Shown: positions 16,822 to 24,183 of the stretch, in pieces | Position numbering within the stretch: the first letter of the stretch is position 1 | Layout: the number at the start of each line of letters is the position of its first letter | Assembly: GCF_018854495.1 (NCBI RefSeq) | Contig: NZ_JABBDR010000273.1 | Span: 1 to 35,460 of the forward strand | DNA: 35,460 nt | Direction of reading: 5' to 3' | Source of the DNA: Acidithiobacillus ferruginosus | GTDB taxonomy: Bacteria; Pseudomonadota; Gammaproteobacteria; Acidithiobacillales; Acidithiobacillaceae | The notes under the pieces: model-generated | Told to the model about the DNA's origin: nothing | The model's input: the letters and a program-made list of their open reading frames with translations, nothing else | Database searches by the model: none | Made by a program: the position numbers and the translations under genes

Positions 16822-17616
16822 ATGAACGAATCTGCCGGTTCTTTGACCAACTCTCCGGATCTACCCAGTCAACCTGTGCTGGCGCAACCATTCGCACAAG
16901 AAGATTTTCGGTCTATCACATTACGCTTCGATCTTTCGGCGACGCAAAGTATCATGCACAAATCTGCGCCAGACAAGCTGATCCTGGGTTATACCCGCAC
17001 CATGATGGGTTTTCTGATTCTACAGCCAAAACCCAAACGGATTGCCATGATCGGCCTGGGTGGGGGTTCACTGGCAAAATATTGTCTGCGCCACATCCCG
17101 GATGCCCACTTCACTGCCGTGGAGATCAATCCCAAGGTCATCGAGTTGCGTGACCGCTTCGGCATCCCACCAGATGGCCCCAATTTCCAGGTGCTGAGTG
17201 GGGATGGCGCGGTATATGTCAGCAACCACACCAAACCGGTCGATGTGCTACTGGTCGATGGTTTCAACCCTGACGGCCAACCCACGCAACTATGCAGCAC
17301 CGGGTTCTACAACGACTGCTATGCCAAGCTGCGAACGAATGGGGTACTGGTGATCAACATGCTGTGCAGTGACTGGCAATGCGATGCCTATGTCGCCCGC
17401 ATCCAGACAAGCTTCGATAATCAGGTCGTCGTGATAGACGCAGAAGAGTCTGGCAACAAGATCGTATTTGCATACAAGGGTACGGACTTCCCCCGGTTGG
17501 CGAGCAAAATACGCGATCGGGTCCGCGCACTGAGGCCCTCACACAGTATCTCGTTGCACGCCACCGCGCAGCAATTGTCCGAACAATTCAAGCAACTTTA
17601 TTCCTGCCGCGCGTAA
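16822..17616 (+). CDS. spermidine synthase-like methyltransferase-fold protein
   Basis: A 264-residue protein with the SpeE fold: 'SIMHKSAPDKLILGYTRTMMGFLIL', then 'RIAMIGLGGGSLAKYCLRHIP' (nucleotide loop), 'FTAVEINPKVIELRDRFGIP', and 'VDVLLVDGFNPDG' where SpeE proteins have DSTDPVG. The first Asp (D146) is kept but the second is Asn (N149), and the N-terminal beta domain is reduced. Such proteins are usually labelled spermine/spermidine synthase-like, but many probably do not make spermidine. A true SpeE lies 4 kb upstream, so this paralogue likely uses another acceptor. It is monocistronic by appearance. Confidence 0.75.
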   Translation: MNESAGSLTNSPDLPSQPVLAQPFAQEDFRSITLRFDLSATQSIMHKSAPDKLILGYTRTMMGFLILQPKPKRIAMIGLGGGSLAKYCLRHIPDAHFTAVEINPKVIELRDRFGIPPDGPNFQVLSGDGAVYVSNHTKPVDVLLVDGFNPDGQPTQLCSTGFYNDCYAKLRTNGVLVINMLCSDWQCDAYVARIQTSFDNQVVVIDAEESGNKIVFAYKGTDFPRLASKIRDRVRALRPSHSISLHATAQQLSEQFKQLYSCRA

Positions 17617-17801
17617 CGGTCCAGGCGGACTGTACATAGGATTCCATCGATGCTTCCCCAGCAGTCCAGCCTACTGGATGAGCCACTGCCGACATTCCTG
17701 ATCCGGGTCCGCCCACATCATTTCTTTGCGCCCCATTGCATGGAAAACATCGAAGCAATACAAGTAGAATCTCTTCATTCACCCGGCAGGTTCCAAAGCC
17801 C

Positions 17802-18188
17802 ATGAACAAGCAGCAAGGAAATACACCCGTCCATATTTGGCGCGTCGATTTCGAGGGATTGGAGATGCGGACCACCTCATCGGACGGCATCCATGTGTGG
17901 ATAGCACGGGATGACGTGATGGAGGCTTTGCAGATTCCGGATCCCGGATACGCTCTGAGCTTTGTAACCCCGGAGGATCAGGCCGCTCTTTCATCGGGAA
18001 CCGATGTTCCGGATGAGGAAAGCGAGCCGGACGGTCTACCCATGATCAACGAAATCGCCGTCTATGAGATTATGGCACGCTTCCCGACTCCGCCCACCGG
18101 GCGGTTCAAGCCCTGGCTGTTGCGCCTGCGGCATTTATTCTTCGAGCTGATGACACGAGACGATGAAGCCACCTTCCCCCTGCAATAG
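17802..18188 (+). CDS. BRO-N/antirepressor-like small protein
   Basis: The 128-residue acidic protein has the layout of a BRO-N domain: 'FEGLEMRTTSSDGIHVWIARDDVMEALQIPDPG' (F-G-E-R-T, then W-ARDDV-AL), a variable acidic middle with 'VTPEDQAAL', 'MINEIAVYEIMARF', and 'GRFKPWLLRLRHLF' at the end. BRO-N domains bind DNA and occur in phage antirepressors and host derivatives. No C-terminal partner domain and no phage genes adjoin it. ATG at 17802 is chosen because homology begins soon after; a TTG at 17736 is possible. Function unknown. Confidence 0.5.
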   Translation: MNKQQGNTPVHIWRVDFEGLEMRTTSSDGIHVWIARDDVMEALQIPDPGYALSFVTPEDQAALSSGTDVPDEESEPDGLPMINEIAVYEIMARFPTPPTGRFKPWLLRLRHLFFELMTRDDEATFPLQ

Positions 18189-18407
18189 AGCGTTCCAAGC
18201 CTAAAGCATGATCTTGTGGGTACCGCAATGGGGATCTCTGGGCACCAGAATGCAGATGGCGGGCAACTGCGAGTATGGTCTCGAGGCCCGCTCAGGCCAT
18301 GGGGAACTTGGCGGACAAAAGACCGGTCTATGAATCTGGTTGCTGGCCCTCAGCCGGTGACCGCCGTTTTATGGATCTGGGTTTTGCTGAAATTCAGGAG
18401 GATCGTC

Positions 18408-19040
18408 ATGAGAAAAAACCCTCTCCGTCAATGGAAATGTCAGATACTCACCTGCACGGGTGTCGCCATATTGGGCGCCGCTGCTGCAGCATCCCTGGCC
18501 TATGCTCACCCCTATGAAGGTGACGCCTTGGCATCACAACAGTCACACATGTCTGTCACACATCTGTGGATCGACGGACACTCGGTACCTGCCGCGGCGC
18601 AGAGTCGTGTCATTCACTTCCCGGGTGGGGTGATGAAGGTCCAGACCGTCACCTGGGGCTCAGGTGGTTCTCACAGGCAGTTGCAGGTCTCCAGCGAAAA
18701 CCTCTCGCCCGCGCAGGCGCAGGCCATGGTCGAGCACAGCCTGTGGCAGATGCAGGCGATGGAGGTGTCCATGGATCGGCAAATAGCCCAGATGCAACGC
18801 CTGATGCGCGTCTCTTTCGGCCCCTTCGCCATGCCGTCGTTCCGCTTGCCGGTACCGGTCGCCCTGCTTTCGTTGCCTCCGGAAATGCCGTTTTCGGGGG
18901 CCATCCCTCGAGACTCCTTGAACCTGGGCGAAGGCTCCGGCGCGGCGCCATCGGTACCCATGACTCCCCTGTCGGGGCATCAGACCCTACAGGTACGCTG
19001 GGATCACCCCCATGCCCCTTCGCCAAAGATCCCGCTTTGA
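18408..19040 (+). CDS. exported protein of unknown function
   Basis: A 210-residue protein that I do not recognise. It has a strong AGGAGG-type ribosome site, a basic start (MRKNPLRQWK) and a hydrophobic export signal ending in 'AAAAASLAYAHPYEG', so cleavage near AYA is likely and the mature protein periplasmic or secreted. The mature part is rich in His, Met, Gln and Pro, with a Met/Gln-rich helical stretch ('WQMQAMEVSMDRQIAQMQRLMRV') at about residues 120-145 and a Pro-rich C-terminal tail. His/Met enrichment could mean metal binding, which is a guess. Upstream codons in the same frame (from 18216) lack a better start. Confidence 0.6.
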   Translation: MRKNPLRQWKCQILTCTGVAILGAAAAASLAYAHPYEGDALASQQSHMSVTHLWIDGHSVPAAAQSRVIHFPGGVMKVQTVTWGSGGSHRQLQVSSENLSPAQAQAMVEHSLWQMQAMEVSMDRQIAQMQRLMRVSFGPFAMPSFRLPVPVALLSLPPEMPFSGAIPRDSLNLGEGSGAAPSVPMTPLSGHQTLQVRWDHPHAPSPKIPL

Positions 19041-19602
19041 CCAGGGAACGAAACCCTACACCCCACAGACCAGCCCGCGGTGTCTGAACACGGGCAGCAG
19101 ACGATGGTGCTCCCTCTCGTCCTCTTGAACCAGGCGTCTGCCGGGAATCGGGTCGCATATCGATCCGGTTCAGCCCCACGTCACGGGGCACCTTACCCCG
19201 TATCCGAAGGAATCGAATCATGTTTGCGGTATCTTCGCCCCGATTCGCAAGGCCCCACCCGGCCCTTACCCTGATATTGTCAGCAGCGGATGTAAATTGA
19301 TACGGGCCAGCGATTGAAAGTTGATACACGAGGTTGAGAAGATCGGCGTATTGAGGCGCCGGTGATCCCGGACAACGCTCTCAAGCTCTGCCCAGCATTC
19401 AGTACTCTCTGCGGTTGATTCCGCTCATCCACACTCCGATGACGCCTGGAACGGAAAATTGCCGCGAGTATCCTTTGTCAAGGCGGCAAGTCCCCACAGT
19501 GAACATCCTGGAGGCAATACGCCCACGGCAGGGATGACCTGGGTGGAAGCCTTACTGAAAGCGGTCGCTGAAGGTCCTGCATGGAAAAAACGTTTATTTT
19601 TA
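19041..19602. other. gene-poor region with IS remnant
   Basis: About 560 bp with no convincing gene. It holds an IS21-like terminal fragment (19278-19333, listed separately). Short open frames on both strands have no recognisable protein pattern. The stretch 19178-19200 contains a CGGGG/CCCCG hairpin without a T-run. The region looks like insertion-sequence decay between the exported protein and the Pho-type locus. Confidence 0.5.
19278..19333. repeat. possible IS21-family terminal remnant
   Basis: The sequence begins TGTCAGCAGCGG and carries two spaced copies of (A)TTGATAC (19294-19302 and around 19317-19325), the second after GATTGAAAG. Multiple short repeats after a TGTCA-type tip resemble IS21-family ends as I remember them. 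No istA or istB follows, so this would be an orphan end. Identification rests on pattern memory only. Confidence 0.35.
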
Positions 19603-19890
19603 TTACCTGAAGCATAGTTTAGACGGAGATTCCTTCAACAGGGCCTCCCGATGCGCCTCAATCCAAGTCCGTCCCGGGTCCCAATCGTTTCCGGGGCGAG
19701 ACATAGCCGACCAAAAGCGCGCCTGTCCCAACTCAATGATCAGCGACACACGGGATCCGTCACGAAACTGTACATGGATGTACGGAAGCGGACGCCGTCC
19801 CCTGCCGTTGATGCGTACACGCCTGTACTGGTTTGGGTCCCAGACGGTTGGGGAGGACAAATTTGCCGTGAGTGATCTGCGCACGAACAT
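19603..19890 (-). CDS. hypothetical protein, DUF4160-like
   Basis: A 95-residue frame on the minus strand. Its layout, 'RRVRINGRGRRPLPYIHVQFRDGSR' followed by 'LGQARFWSAM' and a C-terminal 'WIEAHREALLKE', resembles DUF4160 proteins (the P-H-HV segment, the A-K/R-F-W strand and the W...HR..LL helix), which are often paired with a DUF2442 protein in toxin-antitoxin-like modules. No DUF2442 neighbour is seen. The start codon lies inside the first Pho-box repeat of the divergent receptor promoter and has no good ribosome site, so it may be decayed or not expressed. Confidence 0.35.
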   Translation of the reverse strand: MFVRRSLTANLSSPTVWDPNQYRRVRINGRGRRPLPYIHVQFRDGSRVSLIIELGQARFWSAMSRPGNDWDPGRTWIEAHREALLKESPSKLCFR

Positions 19891-19944
19891 GTCACAAAAG
19901 ATTCACAAAACTGTCATCATACTGTCATATTGGATTTGTATATT
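19889..19944 (+). promoter_or_regulatory. PhoB-type promoter: four 11-bp Pho-box repeats plus -10
   Basis: Four contiguous 11-bp units are visible: ATGTCACAAAA (19889), GATTCACAAAA (19900), CTGTCATCATA (19911) and CTGTCATATTG (19922). The last two match the enterobacterial Pho box (CTGTCAT, 4 bp, CTGTCAT) exactly in both half-sites. TATATT at 19939-19944 lies 10 bp after the last CTGTCAT, the spacing of PhoB-activated promoters that lack a -35 box. It faces the TonB receptor operon. Expression should rise in phosphate starvation. Confidence 0.82.
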
Positions 19945-20014
19945 ACGCACCATAAAAAGACAACTGAGCGTAACCCAAAAAACAACCGCGTGAAAAATCT
20001 GGAGCAGTAAATAT

Positions 20015-20048
20015 CTCTACCCACGCCATGCGGGCGGGGAGTATTTTT
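20015..20048 (+). promoter_or_regulatory. possible leader hairpin followed by T-run
   Basis: In the roughly 150-nt leader of the receptor gene, an imperfect GC-rich stem (left arm 20015-20026, right arm 20030-20041, a few mismatches or bulges) is followed at once by TATTTTT. It has the look of an intrinsic terminator placed before the coding region, so it could attenuate the operon or be accidental. Confidence 0.3.
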
Positions 20049-20103
20049 GCTGCCCAGGCAACCTGATTTGTTGAAGTCAAACACCAACGGAAGGGAGCCA
20101 GTC

Positions 20104-22308
20104 ATGATCACGCGTCGTCGAAAAGTGCTTTATCCAGCCATTATTAGTGCCGTCGTCACCCTCAACGCCATTAATGCAGATGCAACCGAGCAGTCTCTGG
20201 GAACAGTGACCGGAACCGCGGAGGCCAGCAACAATTTCTTCGGTAGCGGACCTAACGTCAACACAGGAGAAACACCCAAAAGCGATATCCAGCGCATCCA
20301 GAAGTTCAACAAAAATGCCACCAACCAGGAAACCCTGATCACACGCGGGCAGTTTGAGATGCTGGCACCCACCGACGCCTATACCCAGGTGCTTAACAAC
20401 ATGCCCAATGCCATGGTGGTGAGCAGTGGCGACAGCATGGACGGTGATGACGTTTACACCAATGGATTTGGTAAATCACTCATCAACTTTACGTTGGACG
20501 GCATACCGCTGAATGACAATGACAGCTATACCTATTACACGAATGAGTTTATTCCCTCAGTACTCGTGGCCGGAACCAAATATTATCCTGGTGCCGAATC
20601 TGCGGCGATTCCCGGGCTATCGGCCTTTGGCGGTTCTGTGGAAACCTACAGCCTTAAACCTTCTCAGTTTCCTTTTGTGAGACCAATCGTCGGAGCCGGA
20701 TCCTTTGGCAAATATAATATTGGCGGATTAATTAATACCGGACTTTTTGCAAAGGATTTCGCACCGACTTCTGCCTGGATATACGTGAATAAAACCCAAC
20801 GCGATGGTTACTTTCAGAACAATGGCGCTTTGCAAAACCAGTTTTTATTCAAATCCGCGACCCAGATTGGACCTGGCGCTCTGACACTGTTTTTCACCCA
20901 GAACAACCAGCGCTTCAACTATTATAATGGCGCCACAGCAGCGCAAATCGCGCAATATGGGCAAGATTACAACAGTTACACGAGTAACCCTTTTTTACCA
21001 GGCGGCCAGGCGAATTATAATTACACCGGATACAACTACAACCAGTATCTGAACTGGTTGGGTTATGTCAAGTATGAAGGGAAGATTGGCAAGGTCAAAT
21101 TTTCAGATCAACTATACTACTATTACGGAAACGGATTTAGTGCCAGCGCGACTACCTACACCCAGACATTACTAACTCCGGAGGGCACTATTGGCAGATT
21201 TTCTCCCGCACGGAATGGTGTTTTGTTAGGCAATAGCATTAATAATACTCATCGCTGGGGTAATCTGGCCAGAATCATCTATCCGGTGGGTCCGGTCAGC
21301 ACAGAGCTGGGATTCTGGTTCAATCATAACAATACCCTCCATGATTCACGGTATTCAAGCGCCAGCAATACCTATCTTGGCTCCTCTTATTACGAGCCTG
21401 TAGTCACCAACACCTACCAGCCTTATGTCAATATGATCTACAAGCCGGTGGAAGCCTTGACATTATCTGGCGGCTTTAAATATCTTTATGCCACTCGTGA
21501 ATTCAAAAATTCGGTGGCCATCGCCCAGAATAAACCTGGACAATTCAACGCTAATTTCGGCTCCGTACTGCCTTCCTTTGGTGCCAATCTGCACATCATG
21601 GATAATTGGCATGCCTTCGCCAACTTTACACAAAACACCAACCCACCGGGATATAACCAGTTTTATACCGGGACCTATAACGCCGAACTCAAACCACAAA
21701 AGGCCAGCACTTATAGCATTGGAACGCACTGGGACATCGGCCCATGGAGTTCCAGCTTGCAAGCATTCAGGGTGGATTTCCAGAACTACATATTGAGTAC
21801 TACCATACAGGTTGGGTCGTTAAACCAGACGGTTCTGGCCAACGCGGGTACAGCCATAAACCAGGGTATCTCATGGCAGAATAACGTGGTGCTTAATGAC
21901 ATATTCAGCGCCTATGCCAATGTGGGTATTCTGGATGCACGCCTGACCTCATCCAACCAACCATTCCCCTACGCTCCGCATCACACCGAGGCGCTGGGAA
22001 TTATTGCACGTTACCACGGCTTTCGCGCAACGGTTTCCTTACATGAGATTGGGCAGTCGTATTATAACCTCGGCGGTAAATTTCTTCCCTTGGGTAGTCG
22101 TTTCTTCACCGATGCCTCCTTACGTTATACATTCAGAAATGCACCTCTTGGCCAATCTCTGGGCTTCAAGAATGTCACAGCCAGTCTTAATCTGAACAAC
22201 CTGTTTGACCGCAGATTTGTTCAGAGCTATAGCGGCAGCAGCAGTAATCCAAACTTGAAGCTCAATCTGCCTACCAATGTGTATGCGACGATTGATGCGA
22301 CTTTTTAA
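20104..22308 (+). CDS. TonB-dependent outer-membrane receptor, Pho-box controlled
   Basis: The 734-residue protein has a signal peptide (MITRRRKVLYPAIISAVVTL..., cleavage near ADA27), a TonB-box-like LGTVTGTA (32-39), a plug domain ('DAYTQVLNNMPNAMVV', 'INFTLDGIPLNDNDSYTYYTNEFIP', 'FGGSVETYSLKP') and a C-terminal 22-strand-type barrel full of alternating aromatic residues, ending in a terminal Phe ('NVYATIDATF'). 'LNLNNLFDRRFVQSY' is the usual TBDT last-strand region. It imports a bulky ligand across the outer membrane. Its own exbB, exbD and tonB follow, with a PhoD-like enzyme behind, and the promoter is Pho-type, so an organic phosphorus ligand is the best guess. GGAAGGGAG precedes the ATG. 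Base composition is more AT-rich than the core genes. Confidence 0.9.
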   Translation: MITRRRKVLYPAIISAVVTLNAINADATEQSLGTVTGTAEASNNFFGSGPNVNTGETPKSDIQRIQKFNKNATNQETLITRGQFEMLAPTDAYTQVLNNMPNAMVVSSGDSMDGDDVYTNGFGKSLINFTLDGIPLNDNDSYTYYTNEFIPSVLVAGTKYYPGAESAAIPGLSAFGGSVETYSLKPSQFPFVRPIVGAGSFGKYNIGGLINTGLFAKDFAPTSAWIYVNKTQRDGYFQNNGALQNQFLFKSATQIGPGALTLFFTQNNQRFNYYNGATAAQIAQYGQDYNSYTSNPFLPGGQANYNYTGYNYNQYLNWLGYVKYEGKIGKVKFSDQLYYYYGNGFSASATTYTQTLLTPEGTIGRFSPARNGVLLGNSINNTHRWGNLARIIYPVGPVSTELGFWFNHNNTLHDSRYSSASNTYLGSSYYEPVVTNTYQPYVNMIYKPVEALTLSGGFKYLYATREFKNSVAIAQNKPGQFNANFGSVLPSFGANLHIMDNWHAFANFTQNTNPPGYNQFYTGTYNAELKPQKASTYSIGTHWDIGPWSSSLQAFRVDFQNYILSTTIQVGSLNQTVLANAGTAINQGISWQNNVVLNDIFSAYANVGILDARLTSSNQPFPYAPHHTEALGIIARYHGFRATVSLHEIGQSYYNLGGKFLPLGSRFFTDASLRYTFRNAPLGQSLGFKNVTASLNLNNLFDRRFVQSYSGSSSNPNLKLNLPTNVYATIDATF

Positions 22309-22325
22309 GCATTAAAAACCACTCC

Positions 22326-22358
22326 GGTCCCTCTGGGTTCTTCCTGAGGGGCCTCTTT
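22326..22358 (+). terminator. hairpin between receptor gene and exbB
   Basis: GGTCCCTC (22326-22333) can pair with GAGGGGCC (22346-22353), 8 bp with one G-T wobble, followed by TCTTT. It lies 18 bp after the receptor stop and its right arm is also the exbB ribosome site (GAGGGG). It may act as a leaky terminator that lowers exbB-exbD-tonB-phoD expression relative to the receptor, or may hide the exbB start. Confidence 0.45.
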
Positions 22359-23051
22359 ATGAGAGAAATGAATATGGACTTTTCACTAATTGCCAGTATC
22401 GCCGCCAAATCTGGCGGTATTCTCTATATCATGCCCCTGCTGCTAATAATCGTGTTATGGGTAAGTATTGAGCGTTTTTTGTTTTTGAACCGCATGAGCC
22501 GTCTGGGAGAAAAAACTGCTAGTGCCCTAGAGCAGCTCCCGGATATCAAAGAACATAATTTGCGGCCTCTTGCTGAAACTGCAGAGTTTCCTTTTCGTGC
22601 TCTACTCCTGGTACCCATCCGCTTTCCGAACATCAAGGACAGCGCGCAACTTTCAGAAATCCTTCAGGAAGCCGTTATGCGCCAGGTCCCCTTGCTGGAT
22701 AAACGTCTTTGGCTTCTGGACACCACCGTCACGTTGGCTCCCTTACTGGGCCTGTTGGGGACAATCATTGGTATGTTTCATGCTTTTCAGATTCTCAACA
22801 ATGTGGCCAACAATCCTACTGCCATCACGGGGAGTGTTGCTGAAGCCTTGATGGCAACTGCTGCAGGTCTGGTCATCGCCATTATCGGGTTGGTTAGCTT
22901 TAATGGCCTGCAGAATCAGATGCGTTTTGTAGTACATCAAATGGAAACGTTACGCAGCATGCTCATCAATCGCTTGTCAGGACTGGATCATAGTCATGCC
23001 TTGAGCAGCACCGAGGCGCAACCCGTCATTTATGTGGCGAAAGAGGCCTAA
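22359..23051 (+). CDS. exbB: ExbB-family proton channel protein
   Basis: The 230-residue protein has the MotA/TolQ/ExbB fold: TM1 'ILYIMPLLLIIVLWVSIERFLFL', a cytoplasmic loop, then TM2 'DTTVTLAPLLGLLGTIIGMFHAFQIL' and TM3 'VAEALMATAAGLVIAIIGLVSFNGL' with the family's conserved Thr and Gly residues. With ExbD it forms the inner-membrane motor that uses the proton gradient to drive TonB. Three ATG codons (22359, 22368, 22374) could start it; the first is used. It lies 3 bp before exbD. Confidence 0.92.
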   Translation: MREMNMDFSLIASIAAKSGGILYIMPLLLIIVLWVSIERFLFLNRMSRLGEKTASALEQLPDIKEHNLRPLAETAEFPFRALLLVPIRFPNIKDSAQLSEILQEAVMRQVPLLDKRLWLLDTTVTLAPLLGLLGTIIGMFHAFQILNNVANNPTAITGSVAEALMATAAGLVIAIIGLVSFNGLQNQMRFVVHQMETLRSMLINRLSGLDHSHALSSTEAQPVIYVAKEA

Positions 23052-23054
23052 TTC

Positions 23055-23447
23055 ATGCAATATCTCGAAATGAAAAAGGGGCGGGTCGAGATCATCCCGA
23101 TGATTGACATCATGCTATTTTTACTGATTTTTTTCATCATGATCACAGTACACATGATCCCCAGTCAGGGACTGCCCACGCGTCTTCCGGGTTCCAGTTC
23201 GGCCCAGGAAATAACCAAGCCTAAAGTAATATTAACTCTGCATGCGGATGGGAGCCTGGAATTCAAGGACAAATCCATCAGTCTCCGGGATCTGGAAACA
23301 CAACTGCGCCATGGGGATCCTTCTGCAACGCAGGTTACCATTGCAGCAGATAAAGGGGCTGATATTCAGGCGTTGGTAAAAGTGATGGATGCCTGCCGTA
23401 ATGCTGGCGTCACGGCGATCGGCTTGGCTGCCAAACCGGTGTCATGA
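23055..23447 (+). CDS. exbD: ExbD-family biopolymer transport protein
   Basis: The 130-residue protein has a short basic cytoplasmic start, one membrane helix 'MIDIMLFLLIFFIMITVHMI' with the essential proton-accepting Asp (D18), and a periplasmic domain ending 'VKVMDACRNAGVTAIGLAAKP', as in ExbD/TolR. Its stop overlaps the tonB start (ATGA). Confidence 0.93.
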   Translation: MQYLEMKKGRVEIIPMIDIMLFLLIFFIMITVHMIPSQGLPTRLPGSSSAQEITKPKVILTLHADGSLEFKDKSISLRDLETQLRHGDPSATQVTIAADKGADIQALVKVMDACRNAGVTAIGLAAKPVS

Positions 23448-24169
23448 TGTCCGCCGATCTGCGTCCTCTCGGAGAACTGGTCAAGGCGCCAGGATCAAAC
23501 GGTGGCTACAAGGCACTCCTGCTGGCGGCTGTTATCGAGGCTGTATTTGTGGCCTTGTTGATTTGGAAAAGTACAGAGCAAACGCCTCCACCAGCAGCGG
23601 TGATTGCTCCCGTCACCATCAGTCTGGTACCGCCAAGTCCACCAAAACCGCTGCCACCTCTTCCCAAACCAAAAGTGCAACCACAACCCAAACCTGAACC
23701 GCGGCCCGTGCCGCGGCCCAAGCGCCAGCCCCAGCCAGCATCACACCCGGTTGCCGAACCACCCGAGAAGCTGCCTTTACCTCAGACCCCCATGCCCAGT
23801 TCGGTACAGGCTCCAGCGACCAAGGCGGCCGTAACCCCTCCGCCGCCGCCAAGCGCTGTACCAGCCAGTCCAGCAGTACGTGAGGACTATCTGGCACAAG
23901 TAAAAGGTGCCATTCAGGCTGCTGTGCAGTTTCCGGAATCAGCGAAAATGTTGGGCGAAAATGGAAGGGTTCTGCTGCGATTTACGCTTCATGACGGTCA
24001 GATACGTGCCGTGAAGATCATGCAGAAAGGCAGCATGAGTGCTTTTGACACAGCGGCTGTGGCGGCCTTGCATGATGCGAGGCTTCCGGTTGTTCCTGCC
24101 GGTTTAAAGGATAAAAACTTTGATTTAAACGTATGGGTTGAATTCAGGCTCAGTGGCCAAAGCGAATAA
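23444..24169 (+). CDS. tonB: TonB-family energy transducer
   Basis: The 241-residue protein has one membrane helix (about residues 25-42, 'LLLAAVIEAVFVALLIW'), a long periplasmic Pro/Lys/Gln-rich rod (about residues 47-150, many PxP and KPxP units) and a C-terminal TonB domain: 'LAQVKGAIQAAVQFPESAKMLGENGRVLLRFTLHDGQIRAVKIMQKGS' then 'FDTAAVAALHDARLP'. It carries energy from ExbBD to the receptor upstream. ATGATG start overlaps the exbD end by 4 bp. Confidence 0.93.
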   Translation: MMSADLRPLGELVKAPGSNGGYKALLLAAVIEAVFVALLIWKSTEQTPPPAAVIAPVTISLVPPSPPKPLPPLPKPKVQPQPKPEPRPVPRPKRQPQPASHPVAEPPEKLPLPQTPMPSSVQAPATKAAVTPPPPPSAVPASPAVREDYLAQVKGAIQAAVQFPESAKMLGENGRVLLRFTLHDGQIRAVKIMQKGSMSAFDTAAVAALHDARLPVVPAGLKDKNFDLNVWVEFRLSGQSE

Positions 24170-24183
24170 AGGATCAATAACCT

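Noticed and set aside
18649..19329. 226-codon minus-strand frame opposite the exported protein
   Set aside because: Arg/Gly/Pro-rich shadow without start signals; the plus-strand gene has a signal peptide and a strong ribosome site.
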